Shown here one piece after another: positions 53,589 through 64,000 of a stretch of DNA of 64,000 nt (position 1 is the stretch's first letter; every line of letters begins with the position of its first letter). The position numbers were made by a program, and so were the translations under genes. Under the pieces are notes generated by a model. It worked only from the letters and a program-made list of their open reading frames with translations. It did no database searches and had not been told where the DNA came from. The stretch comes from Adiantum capillus-veneris (taxonomy: Eukaryota > Streptophyta > Polypodiopsida > Polypodiales > Pteridaceae), in assembly GCA_014529385.2 (NCBI GenBank), contig CM043950.1:64438935-64502934 (forward strand), written 5' to 3'.

Positions 53589-56440
53589 TCTCTTGCCCGT
53601 GGGCTCCCTGTGGGTAACCTCTCCAATGTAAAATAAAGTTTCCTTAAGGTCTCATGGCCTTGGGAATTTTAATGTGGAACCTGAGCTTCAAAAATCTATG
53701 GCAACGGGGCCGATGTAGCATGCAAGAGAGAGAGAAGAAGTTCCTCTACGGAGCTTGTCGGGCTTCGCTGATGAAACACAAAATACTCAGGATGTCAGGG
53801 CGCCCCGGCGTTCTTGAGAGCACCTAATTTGATGGAGGTTGAGCTTGTCTCCCTCCTCAACTCTAGGTCTTTTGCACGCGGTGCATCTCGGCTACAACTT
53901 CCTCGCCTGTCAAGAGTCCTTATCCACGGCTTTCATGGGTTGCATGCACATGCAGTGGACGAACAAAAAACCACGCCCCTCCTTGATCCCTTCCGCCAAA
54001 TAGCCCCTTGGCTCTGAAACTAGTATAGGAGATTGGGGACCGGACCATGCTCAACACCTCCCAGCCATGCCCTATATTGACCCTTGGCCTGCTAAACATA
54101 GGGACCCCCTTGACTGCTTGTCCGTCTTGACCCTTTGCCCTGCCCAGTCCTACCCTTGGCATGACAATGACTCTTTTTTGGAGCTCTACACAAATACATC
54201 AAGGGAAATCCACAATTGTCACAACATGAGTCACCCCCTTTTGAACCAAACCAGGAGTGCTAACATGGAAAATGTGCAACACAATTGGCACCAATATAAC
54301 CTCTCTCACTGGTTTTTCTTACATGCTTTTGCACAATGCTATCCTCTCATTGAAGTCCTTGTTTAATTTTGACCTCTATCTAATATGCTTTCCATCTCTA
54401 AATTTTGCACAAAAAGAACTAGATTGTGTTCCACATTGCTCACTAGGAAGGGTGTCCACACATGCTGCCACATTGTTGCTTTGAGGCACAAATCTTTTTT
54501 TTTGTAGCATTTCAACCTCCCATGATTGCAAAAAAGTTCCCTTTTCCATGACCACATTCCCGAGGCATGCCCAAGAGGTCTAATAATCATCCCAGTAATA
54601 TTCCAAACTTTAGTGTTTCTAATGGTGCAAAACCATACGAATCCCTCCACAATTCCTCTTGGTTTTGGGCCGATAGCTGGATATTTTCTCCTTCCCAAAA
54701 AGCAAGGTGCAAGAACACCATTTTTGCACATTACGTTAAAAAAAATTGTGAACCTACTACAACATACTTTCTCTTCAGAGGGACCACATCTAAACATGCC
54801 ATTTTCTATTGAGATTTATGTGCCTAATTGCCTAGACTTTTCTAGGCAGCTTCTGCTCTAGCCAGAGACTTGAAGAGGTGGATGCATTTTGCTTGTTATG
54901 TGGTATGGTGTTAACTAGGGTAGTGAGAAAGTAAAAAACTCTGGTCTATGGCAATCTTCGTCAAAAGATTTTTTGTGTAAATAAAGATTGGCCATGTTTT
55001 CCAGACTCTCTATTTCCTTATTGTATCTCCATTCATCTCTAGACTTAGTATTTACATCTTGATTGAGTTGCATCAACAATCAGATGCTTGAGACACAAGC
55101 TTGTCTATAATGATTTCATTTTTTGTTTTCCTTTCTACTCAAAGGTAGCTCTATACATCAAGGCACCAGATATAACTTTGTTTGCACTTCTATTCTTCCC
55201 CTCATCAACAACAGGTGTTTGTGAAAGCCTAAATGTATTACACATGTGGGAAAGCTTCTCTTTTCAGAAGGAATACAATAATATACAACTATCACACAAT
55301 GCACTCAAGAATTTGACAACAGTGAGTCTTTCATTCTTTACATCCAACATACCTTTTCTTGGAGCATGTTGTGCAAGAAAAGTTGGTCGGAGCTGGGAAG
55401 AGGACTATGCAATGCTACAGGTGTCTACAAGTGTAGGACAAAGCACTTGAGCATGTGGGAAGATCCTGGGCAAGCAAGTGGTAGTGGTGATGTATGTCTA
55501 ATGTGGTTTCTTAGGCCAAGAAGACTCCCAAAAAAGGACAATCGGGGTGGAAAGGAAGGGGGTTCAAAGTGTTGGAATTTTGCCTTGGGATGTGGTGCTT
55601 GGGATGCTCTATAAGTCAGTCTAGATAGCTCCTCAAACAGAGCTATGGTGTGGAAGTTATGGCAGTTCCAATTTGGAAGGCTTTGCAGATTCTTGCCAAT
55701 GGATAGGATAAGTGCATGTAGATGGTCAGAGATGAAGTCAGTAGATAGGATTGATCGGAGCTCAAATGGGAAAGATATGATTAGTTAAGGATGTGTCGGA
55801 GGCTAGTTATGTGCCTAGTTAATCGCATCGATAGGTTGCTAGTTGGTGTTTTTTTTTAGCTTGACTAGATTCCAAATGGTGTTATACATCATGGGGACTT
55901 GACAGGATTCGATGGCTCATTGATCCGAGTTATGGTGGCCAAACTATTCCGGGTTGAAGTTGGATACGGTTGCTCGAGAGGTGATGCCGAATAATTTTCC
56001 TCGTTTTTTGGGCCCTCGGTTCGAGGCCATGGCAAAGTCAAAAAGTGCGGGGTATGGTAGATTTTGGAGTCGATATGGGAGAGTTCTGGCATGGTTTTGT
56101 GGCTCAAACATCGGGTCACCAAGCAAGGAATAGTAGGGTAAAGAAGTTGGGAGGAGAAGAGTTGAGATTCTAATGACTTTTGTAAAGTTTGCCAAGCCTT
56201 GAAGGGTTGTAAGCGAAGTAGTTCCATGTGGTGCTTGGAATAACCGATATGTGCAGCAAGGAGTGGAGTTGGGAGGATAGAAAGTCTACAACGGGACCCT
56301 CAGTTGGCATCAGAAGGAGGTGAGTATCTTGAGCGCCAGCTATGGCGTTTCCACCATCGCTCCCACGAGGGGCGCTGCTCAGTGGCTCTTGCTTGTGTGA
56401 CGGTGTAGCTAGGTGGTTTTGGCCATTTGGTGGCCACGTA
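53589..56440. other. Stretch with unassigned ORFs
   Basis: Open frames on both strands, the longest 54797-54363 (minus, 144 codons) and 54526-54861 (plus, 111 codons), overlap each other. Neither shows a family motif, so neither is called as a gene. 55600-56230 has LTR-like GC-richer sequence but no defined ends. Confidence 0.35.
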
Positions 56441-56650
56441 GGTGGAACCTATTGTTGGTTAGCATAGAACAGGTAGTGATGAAAGTGATAATGTGGCAAG
56501 CCTATATGGCCGGGTTCCCGCGCCCTTGGGGTTCCCTTGGCCGTGTAGGCGGCACCTATTGTTGGTTAGCATCGAACAGGTAGTGATGAAAGTGATAATG
56601 TGGCAAGCCTATATGGCCGGGTTTCCGCGCCCTTGGGGGACCCAATATTT
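56441..56650. repeat. 107-bp tandem duplication
   Basis: Two units containing CCTATTGTTGGTTAGCAT and GGTAGTGATGAAAGTG at a constant 107-bp offset (56448 and 56555), nearly identical. Confidence 0.9.
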
Positions 56651-56874
56651 TATTAGAGGCAAAAAGGAGAGCCCTCCCCACCAGCGCTAGCGCTAGTGCT
56701 TGGGAGGAGGCCCATCCCGCATGCACTAGGAAAGTGAGAGAGAAAGAGAGAGAACCCGACAATGCCTATCAAGAGGCGGTTCATGCAAAATTTCCAAAAA
56801 GAAATAGCCGAAGCCTACTAACTTGGTAAAAATGGATCAAGGTCCCTATAAAGTCAACCTTTGTAATCATTTTT

Positions 56875-57105
56875 TGTCGGAATTCGGGTTGCAAGGAAAC
56901 ACACACAGCTTGGAGAAGATGAAGGAAGCTCAAGGCACACAAAAGAGAGTGTATTACATGTAGTGTGTAATGGAAAGATCAGATAGCCCTAGTGTGATGG
57001 GCGTATATACAATGCACAGGGGGGAAAACCTTCTAGTGAGGGAAAAAATGCCCCGATGGTCCAAAGTGTGCTCACACACATCACTACCATATATATACGG
57101 TAACA
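56875..57105. repeat. Solo LTR of the intact copia family
   Basis: 231 bp, TGTCGGAATTCGGG...CGGTAACA. It aligns end to end with the 227-bp LTRs at 28581 and 33532 (shared GCTTGGAGAAGA, GATGGGCGTATATACAATGC, CACACATCACTACCA) at clearly lower identity. No internal sequence is attached. Flanking pentamers (TTTTT and AATGA) do not match. Confidence 0.88.
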
Positions 57106-58517
57106 AATGAACATAATGGAAAAAGTTATTATTTTTAACAGTTTTCTAAATTCTGTCGGTGTCATGATGTTTAGAATGTTATAAAGCTTCCAAAAGTGAA
57201 TTAAAATAATTTTTGTGAAAATTTCCAAAAATAGTAGGTTTTTGGTCACCCGACCCGTCTAGTTTTGACCGTCTCGAAAAACTGCACCCATACCTCGAAT
57301 TTGAAAAAAATGCATTTTCGGACCCCGAGGGCTGCTAAATATGGCAGGTACTCGGACAAATACACTTTAGTTAGAGCTTAGTATAGCAATATACATCATT
57401 AAATTCCGACTCGTATGGCCCGTTTTAGCATAAAACCAAAATTTCCTAAGGTTGTGTGGGGAGGCACCGGGGCTCGAGGCTGTGTGGTAACAGGTTCCAT
57501 GCCACTCAGAGCTTGCTTTAGCAGCTAGGGGGCGCCCTCTCTTCTTTTGGGAGTTGTGGGAGAGTTGCCAAGCTTGAGAGAGAGAGTGAGAGTCAATTAG
57601 ACTAGCTAACTGGACACTTGGTAAGCATGTAACTGGACTTGCCATGCATGAGTTGAGTAGCTCTCAGATGCAAATAGCAATCAAGGTCGATTTTTAGCAT
57701 GGAGGGGCCTATTTAAGAGTGTGCTCACACACAGAAACACACATATGCTGACACACCCACTCACTACACACACACACACACGCTTACATACACACCTTGG
57801 GAAGGTGCTGCCGGCACACATAGTTTTTGGAGAAGAAGCAAAGGAGGGAAGTGATGCCCGATTCTCATCTCGAGGACTCCATTGGATCAGAATTTCGAGT
57901 AGATTTCAGCCCCTAATCACGGTAATATTGATTTATTTTATCCTTTGCTGCAAATCTCTCTATCATTCTCATAATCTCGTAACTATTATGCTTAATCATA
58001 ACTAAATTACTCAATAACTACTCTCTAATTCTCCATATCATTAGTCTATTACATAATCATAATCCAGTTGTTAATTATTCAAGCAATTAACCTCTCCTAA
58101 TCATAGATTAATGCACGATTAGTAAGAAGAAATCTCCCGCTAGTCATCATAGTAAATAATTGTCAAGCCGGTAATGATGTGGAATTGGTCAAGTTCATCC
58201 TATTACCACACAATGTTTGAGTAACTAAGTTAGATTCAATATGTTCATAGATTAGAATGTAATTAAGGATAATTAATCCATCATTAATCCGCTAGGAAGG
58301 AGAATCCTCTCACCTATGCATATGGTAATTTTGCATCTCTCTACTTACTTTGGGAAGGTGATTGAGCATGTCTAATTCACCCCTCTAGTAATTCAATTAG
58401 TAAAAATATGAAATTCCTAATTACCTAGGCCAAGTGTTTAACTTTAGAGCCAATTCCCATAGAACAAGTAAGGTACTATCCATAAATTACTATGTCTTGA
58501 AGGAAATCTAACCCCCT
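57106..58517. other. Non-coding stretch
   Basis: No gene seen. It holds a short CA-rich run at 57766-57782 and AT-rich sequence. Confidence 0.45.
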
Positions 58518-58527
58518 TGTATAAAAA
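58518..58527 (+). promoter_or_regulatory. TATA-like box
   Basis: TATAAAAAG about 105 bp upstream of the ATG at 58626, a plausible core promoter for the exon below. The match is short, so chance is possible. Confidence 0.25.
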
Positions 58528-58625
58528 GAATTGTTCAGTGATTATAATCTGTCATCTTGATTGTTATGGTACTCTCGGACATTAGTTCTTTTTCTCCAAG
58601 TTGTCAATTACGTAGTGAGTATAAA

Positions 58626-58766
58626 ATGGCCCCGGTAAAGAGAACTGGCTTCGGTGGTGCCCACAACCGCGAGGCGGGAACAAGCAACGTGAATGGGAAA
58701 GGAAAAGCTCCCATGGACGACCAAGTACCGGCCATCTCACAGGCCAATGACGAGGAAATGGAGGAG
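58626..58766 (+). CDS. Candidate first exon or retroelement N-terminus
   Basis: ATG in good context (AAAATGGCC) opens MAPVKRTGFGGAHNREAGTS followed by a Lys/Gly/Pro-rich and then acidic stretch (ANDEEMEE) that ends exactly at a consensus donor GAG/GTAGGT. No family was recognised. The polar, low-complexity composition suits either the disordered start of a nuclear protein or the start of a gag. The next exon was not found. Confidence 0.28.
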
Positions 58767-59079
58767 GTAGGTCACATTTTCATTCAAGTTGTTTAAATTT
58801 AACATTGCATACGATAAGTTAGGAAAGAACATATCCCTAAACATGTTGGAGAAATCCGACGGAAACCTCGGCATTTGAATTCAATTGTATATTAAATTCT
58901 AAGTAGGAAAGAATGGTTGATGGATATACTGTTTGAAATAGGAAAGAATGTCTGCTAGGGAAAATTTAGCTCGGCATGTTCATTCTATTTCCAATGTTGA
59001 ACTAGTCCTCATCCCCCTACTGATCACAGGGGGCGGCTCGCGACGATTTCACAGTAGCTAGAGTTACTAGCTTAGGGCC

Positions 59080-59175
59080 TCTACCCACGACTTGCTTTCT
59101 ATGCAGAGGGAACCCACGTCTTGCTTTCTATGCGGTGGGAATGTCCATGTCGTGTTTTCTATGCGGTGGACATAC
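59080..59175. repeat. Three tandem copies of a 30-bp unit
   Basis: Diverged units around CACG(A/T)CTTGCTTTCTATGC and GGTGGGA between about 59085 and 59170. Confidence 0.7.
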
Positions 59176-60600
59176 CTAGTTGTATGGGCAGCTAGGCGAC
59201 AACGGGAGGAGTAAACTCTCGCTGGAGGGGGGATGTTGTACCTCCAGAACATTGGAATTTTAATGAATAAGTTTGAGTAGAATTTTTACTAGAATTACTG
59301 TCTTGGTGCCGCTTTGCAATATTGGACACTGAAATAGTCCCGCATCGACACGAAACCATTTCGAGCGGTTTTCAAGGCGATGGAAGTGAGAGGACGATGG
59401 AGGAAGAGAATTATATTTTCTTTTTGAATTTATGCATAGTGTCAAAACATAACATATTTGTGATAACTTGATTTTGAGTCCTCTATACTTCACTCTTTTT
59501 TTTTTCTTTTTCATGTGTTTGGATGGACATGTTTTACCGTTTAATGCTTGCATATTCCTCTTGCCTTTTCCATCCTTAGACATCGCTTGGAATAGTTTTG
59601 TGTCAACGTCGGACATTTCAACAAGCACTGCCCAACACCGGTGGAGGTGAGTGTGTTCTTTTCCTTTGCATGCTTCTTACTTTGTGCATGGATTAGAATG
59701 GGTTGGTTTCCTTGGCATGCTTCTTAATTTCCTCTTATGTATGTGGAGGACGATGTACCATTGATCATGCATGTTGGGAATTTTTCCAAGCTAGTTTTGG
59801 TATCATAATTGGCTTATACTACAAGGATATTACAAATATAAATGATTGGAATGTATGGTATTTACGCCCTCGCCTCTTGTCATTCTAATCCTCCCCCTAT
59901 TTCTTCCTCTCAGAGCCGAACACTATCGGATATAATCCCGTATCGGCGCGGGATTGTTTCAAGCAATGCTCGGCTTCAAAAGGGAGAAGTTGGTAGAGCG
60001 GGAGAATACAATATAATCTCTTGCTTCTTAAGAGCTATGGAGTTGCGCCCTTGTTAATCTTGAGGATTTTGAGATGTAGCTAATGCATGCATTTTATAGG
60101 ATCTTTAGCTTTATTTAATGTCATGCATTTAATAGGTGATATATCTATTTGTGAGCCTATTAACTGCATTGTGAAGATGATCTTTAAAATCTGTCACCAT
60201 AGATATGGTGTCAAAGCAGCAACTTATTGATTTCTTTGGTACTGAGCTTGGTCACTCTATTTGTGTGCAAAATTTGGTTGAAAATTATTTTTTCGTTTGC
60301 ATGCAGTTCGTCTTCTTCTCTAGAGATAAGGGAGGAGAAGTGCATCCACTCCAAAACTTGTATATAGTAATCAAGTAAGCTTTGCAATGGAGACAGACCT
60401 GTCTGATAGTAGTGATAGTCAAAACATTGGCTTAGGCACTTTGTATGATGTAGATCAGGAGCATTAGTAGATTTTGGAGATCATTTGGAACACCTTGTAA
60501 GAAATTATATTTCTCTCTCTATAAATTTTTCTTTAAATACACTCTCACCTTTATTAAGTACGTCCAAATGGACAACTAGACACTCTAAAAAGTGAATCCA
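59176..60600. other. Stretch without a supported gene
   Basis: Several ORFs of 60-120 codons with no family motif or splice support. Confidence 0.35.
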
Positions 60601-60604
60601 ACTT

Positions 60605-61105
60605 TCCATAATAATCTTTAAGAATGGTCATCTTTTCAGTAGGTGATACTTATTTAATATTGCTTTCGTCGTCAGTGAAATACAAAAAAAAAAATCATGA
60701 AAATGTCAATAGAGGTAGAATTTGAAGCTTTTGACACCTACAATGTGTTCGGAACACCCGTAAACCTAAAAAACGGATTCCTACTTGCTTCCTTTTGACA
60801 CCCAGAGAGGAAGGAAAAGCCAAAAAAACCCCTATAAATGGGGTTTTTGTTTCAAAATACCTCACACGCCTTTCATCAAAAATTCCTTTTACGGGTTTTT
60901 GGCCTTTTCTCCGTCTCTAACTGTCATCCATTTTTTAGGTTTTTGAGCGTTTCGGACCATCAAACTCTACCTCTAGTTGATAGTTTTGTGATTTTTCTTG
61001 TATTTTAATGATGACGAAAGAAATATTAAATGAGTAACATGTACCGCACGAAAAAGACACTTACATAGAATGAAAAGATGACCATTTTCAAGGATCGCTA
61101 GATTA
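60605..61105. mobile_element. Foldback/MITE element of about 0.5 kb
   Basis: Left and right halves are diverged inverse complements over about 200 bp each. The pairs AATGGTCATCTTTTCA (60623-60638) and its inverse (61071-61086), ATTTAATATTGCTTTCGTC versus ATTTAATATTTCTTTCGTC, and AAACCTAAAAAA are in matching order. The centre has the hairpin AACCCC-TATAAAT-GGGGTT near 60826-60846. No coding capacity, as expected of a MITE. The exact ends and target duplication are unclear. Confidence 0.72.
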
Positions 61106-61169
61106 TTAAATAAGTAAGTGACACCTTCTTCATATTTTTATTAACATCAACCTATTTTTCTATGTAGCA

Positions 61170-61424
61170 TTGATTCTTCTCTCATTGGAAGAGCTCTTTT
61201 TCCTCTCTCTTCTAAAAGGCCCTCCAAACGAACTTCGAAATCTCCTAACGGTAGCGACTATTGAGGCTTATGTGCAGATAGTGCCTTTCAAAATGAGACC
61301 TGAAATATGTCCATGTATTGATGATAATGACGATAAGACATTACACATGGATAGAGAAGACGACATCCTAAGTGAAAAAAGAGTGAAGTTAAACCTATGG
61401 TTTACTTCTATATGTTGTTGCTAA
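61170..61424 (+). CDS. Unassigned 84-codon ORF
   Basis: Leu-rich start (ILLSLEELFFLSLLKG), then PPNELRNLLTVATIEAYVQI and an acidic stretch. No family recognised and no neighbour support; it may be chance. Confidence 0.15.
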   Translation: MILLSLEELFFLSLLKGPPNELRNLLTVATIEAYVQIVPFKMRPEICPCIDDNDDKTLHMDREDDILSEKRVKLNLWFTSICCC

Positions 61425-61599
61425 TTGACAAATGCTCTTGGCACACAGAGCTTGCGTCATTCCATGTCTTTTGTTTTTCCTAGAGAGCACGTTGTTATGC
61501 ATGCACGCATGCGATCATAGATGTTTAGCTTTATCATGGGACAACATTACCATTGCATGTCATAATAACTGATATATAATTCTCCTAAATGATTTTCTT

Positions 61600-63185
61600 A
61601 TGTTAAACTGATCATTTAATATGGGGAAGTACCAGGGGAGAGAAAGTTAGAATATTGGTTAAGCTGGCAGACCGGCCACATTAGGGATCCAAAGGAGGGA
61701 AAATAGGGATCCAAAGGGGGGCCATCTGCAAAAGAGCAATGTGCAACAATGGGCTCCAAAGACCTAAGGGTTCAGCCCATTAAGACTTCCAAAATGCTAA
61801 GGTTCCAAAATTCAAAGGTAAGTCCAAATGGTCAAGTTTAGTGGAATTGGATGCTTTGTGTGTGTACAAAAAAGTCCTCAAGACTCCTACATAGGAGGGG
61901 GCGAGCCCTGTAAGTAGGGGATGAGAGAGAAACACACACACACACTCACAAGCACCCTTTACACAAAGGGAATAGGGGACACATGTCAGCTCCCTAGCCC
62001 AGTTGCCCACAAGGTGCACTCAAATTCTATTGGATGGCCATAGAGGTGGACCAATGAGAATTAGTCTAGATTAAATATAGCTTAATTCATTTAAAAACGC
62101 TTAATAAAATAACCAATAATAATTAAGCTCTCTAGAAGACTACTGGCAAGTCTCCCAAGGGGTCCAATGAGCATTCAGCAGCCCCATGGCTTGCCTGATT
62201 CCTATTGGCCAGAAGACAAAGGGGTCCAATGAGAGTTTAGTAGCATTAATTAATTACATAAATCTCCCACAAAAGGGGAAAGGGGGACACATGTCAGAAG
62301 GCTATCACTTATGCTATTTAGTTCTTACTGGCTAAGCCTGGCATGGGCCAATGGGGTGTCTGCATGAGTAAATGCAAGAGGGGTCGACCAAGAGAGAGAG
62401 GGGGCTGAATTTGTCAAGGCATTATTCCACACACACTCACACTAGCTCATGTGTGAAGCAAGAAGACTCTCTCTCTCCTTCTCAAGATTTAATGAAAAGC
62501 TCATCATCTACTCCAAGCTTGTGAGAAGGGAGGCCTACACCAACAACTCTTGGCTTTGTGATGAAAATCCAACCAAGAGCCAAGCTTCAATGCATGCTCA
62601 TCTCCTCTACCATGCTAATTACTAATCTATGCGAAGCTAGTATGAGTGAGTATGTGAGGAGATGTACTTCTTTCTCGTAAGACTACTCCTTCTTCCTCTC
62701 AATCTACTCTTTCTTGTAAGACTACTCCTTCTTCCTCTCAATCTACTCTCATACCCCGCTAGCCCTCACCATCTTCGAAGGTGTGTGAGGTCTTGAGTCT
62801 GAGACCGTGAGGGAATTGATGTTGTGTTTTATAAGTGTTTACTTAGTGCTTGAAGCTTCCATCTTCATTGCACTAGCTAGTTATTGAAGGAACACAAATA
62901 ATTGTATTGTAAAATGTCTCCCTTCATGGGGGAAACCTATAATACAAAGCCTTTTGGAGGGGGGACTGGTTCCATGTAAATCCGGTCCTCAACTATTGTC
63001 AATAGTTTAATTTCTCTCTCTTTTGAAGTATTGTTCATGCCTATCTAACTAGGTGTTATGATTTTTGTTGCTCTCTCCACCCAAGCACTCTTGTTATGCT
63101 CATTAGGAATCTATTTTAATGAAATGCTCACTATGTTCATGCTATTTTTCGCTACACACAAGTTATTAAGCCATTAAATGTTACA
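61600..63185 (+). repeat. Presumed 5' LTR of the right-edge retroelement (left end unknown)
   Basis: The sequence before the primer binding site ends ATGTTACA, a fitting LTR end. The length and left boundary cannot be fixed because the other LTR is outside the window, so 61600 is only a rough limit. It contains a 39-bp tandem duplication (GACTACTCCTTCTTCC at 62681 and 62720) and a CA/GA-rich patch near 61930. Confidence 0.4.
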
Positions 63186-63186
63186 T

Positions 63187-63198
63187 TGGTATCAGAGC
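63187..63198 (+). other. Primer binding site, initiator Met tRNA
   Basis: Perfect TGGTATCAGAGC, followed by about 400 bp of leader before a gag-like frame. Confidence 0.88.
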
Positions 63199-63602
63199 AC
63201 AATGTTACTCTTTTCTTGCTCAAGAAGGGAGGTCCTCAAGCTAGCTATAAATGGTTAGTATTATTAACTGCAATTCAATAAGTAGAACAGGGATTTTTCA
63301 GCCTTGCAGTGCGCCCGCCTTCATGCAGATAATGAGGTATCACCGTCGAGAGCTATGGTCTTAATAGTGGAGTCCAACGGGGCTTGCCTATGGCTTAACC
63401 ACTATTGAGCATTTAGAAGCTTGACAAGAGTTGGTGTTGTTTTGGTGTTGAAAGACCCTCTCTTCTATTCCTTGCAATTAATGGTATTCGAGCCACGGGT
63501 ACAGTAGCTTGAGTGCTTTTCTAAAGGGGTAAAGAGGAGTAGCAACTAGGGCTTGAAGTGCCAAAGTACACCTAAAAAAGTTTAGACCTAAAAGCTATTA
63601 GA

Positions 63603-64000
63603 ATGGCTAACAATAGTTAAGAGAGTAAAATTAATGTTGATAGGTTTGATTTTGCTAATGAGCAAGCTACTAATGATGCCCCTATGCTTGTTAACTACCT
63701 TGTCTCTAGGCTTCAACAAGCCATGGGCAATCCATCCCTCCAAAGTGAAGTGCAACGGCAGCTTCGTGCTCATGGGATTCTCCAAACTCCCCACCATGAA
63801 GCGAGAGTACCTAGGAAGCCTCCTTGTGAGACCTTCAAAAGAGGCTACTCTCCAATTCGGGAAGAAGAAGAGGATCCATACGAAGGGCTCAAAAATTTTC
63901 TTCTTGATGATGCATCTCCTTCCCAAAGGAGAACTCAAGATCCCCCACCCAAGGAACGAGAAAGAAGTGAGTCTCCTGCCACCTTGGCAGAGATGGCTCC
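63603..64000 (+). pseudogene. Retroelement gag start, runs off the window
   Basis: The frame MANNS, a TAA at 63618-63620, then ESKINVDRFDFANEQATNDA, LVNYLVSRLQQAMGNP, VQRQLRAHGILQTP and a polar Arg/Glu/Pro-rich stretch stays open to the last base. Its place about 400 bp after a primer binding site and its composition suit a gag N-terminus. If the ATG at 63684 is the real start, the TAA does no harm, so the element may or may not be broken. Protease and polymerase would lie beyond the window. Confidence 0.5.

Noticed and set aside
54363-54861. Two overlapping ORFs on opposite strands (144 and 111 codons)
   Set aside because: Mutually exclusive, without family motif, splice signal or supporting neighbour. 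Kept only as unassigned sequence.

Overview
The window is plant nuclear DNA dominated by transposable elements. Support for this includes plant-type Ty1/copia and chromodomain-bearing Ty3/gypsy polyproteins, initiator-Met-tRNA primer binding sites, a CACTA-type insertion, a SWIM-type transposase and many (GA)n/(CT)n tracts. The pattern suits a large, repeat-rich genome (seed-free plant, fern, gymnosperm or similar), but the sequence alone does not fix the species. I see no rRNA, tRNA gene, CRISPR or intact conserved housekeeping gene. The few possible host exons (4.5-5.9 kb, 58.6 kb) are weak.

Layout. 1-2.5 kb: minus-strand gypsy gag with an amber codon in its zinc knuckle. 2.5-6.0 kb: mostly non-coding, with possible minus-strand exons. 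6.1-22.3 kb: a three-level nest. A decayed chromodomain gypsy (gypsy-1) is split at 9920/20756 by a long-terminal-repeat element with about 2.2-kb LTRs, a CCGAA target duplication and an unrecognised acidic ORF. The 3' LTR of that element is itself split by a 3.8-kb rearranged copia element (189-bp LTRs, AGTCC target duplication). 23.1-28.1 kb: a second decayed copy of the gypsy family, with gag sequence displaced into pol.

28.3-44.0 kb: a second nest on the minus strand. Fragments of a SWIM/MULE-like transposase (about 42.9-42.3, 34.6-33.8 and 28.6-28.4 kb) are interrupted by two elements. One is a structurally intact, very young copia (28581-33758; 1448-codon ORF, LTRs with one difference, AGTAT duplication). 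The other is a chromodomain gypsy (about 34.6-41.4 kb) whose integrase is in turn split by a 3.1-kb CACTA-like element. Upstream of the transposase DNA-binding part lies the most unusual object, a decayed protein with a Rep/HUH-endonuclease-like layout (44001 to about 43270, minus).

44.7-45.2 kb: mirrored CT and GA tracts around a 108-bp tandem duplication. 48.2-51.0 kb: a degenerate copia on the minus strand. 51.6-53.4 kb: faint tandem repeats. 56.9-57.1 kb: a solo LTR of the young copia family. 60.6-61.1 kb: a foldback/MITE. From about 61.6 kb to the end: the LTR, primer binding site and gag start of another retroelement that leaves the window.

Only the copia at 28.6-33.8 kb looks able to act on its own. 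Everything else is decayed, non-autonomous or rearranged.
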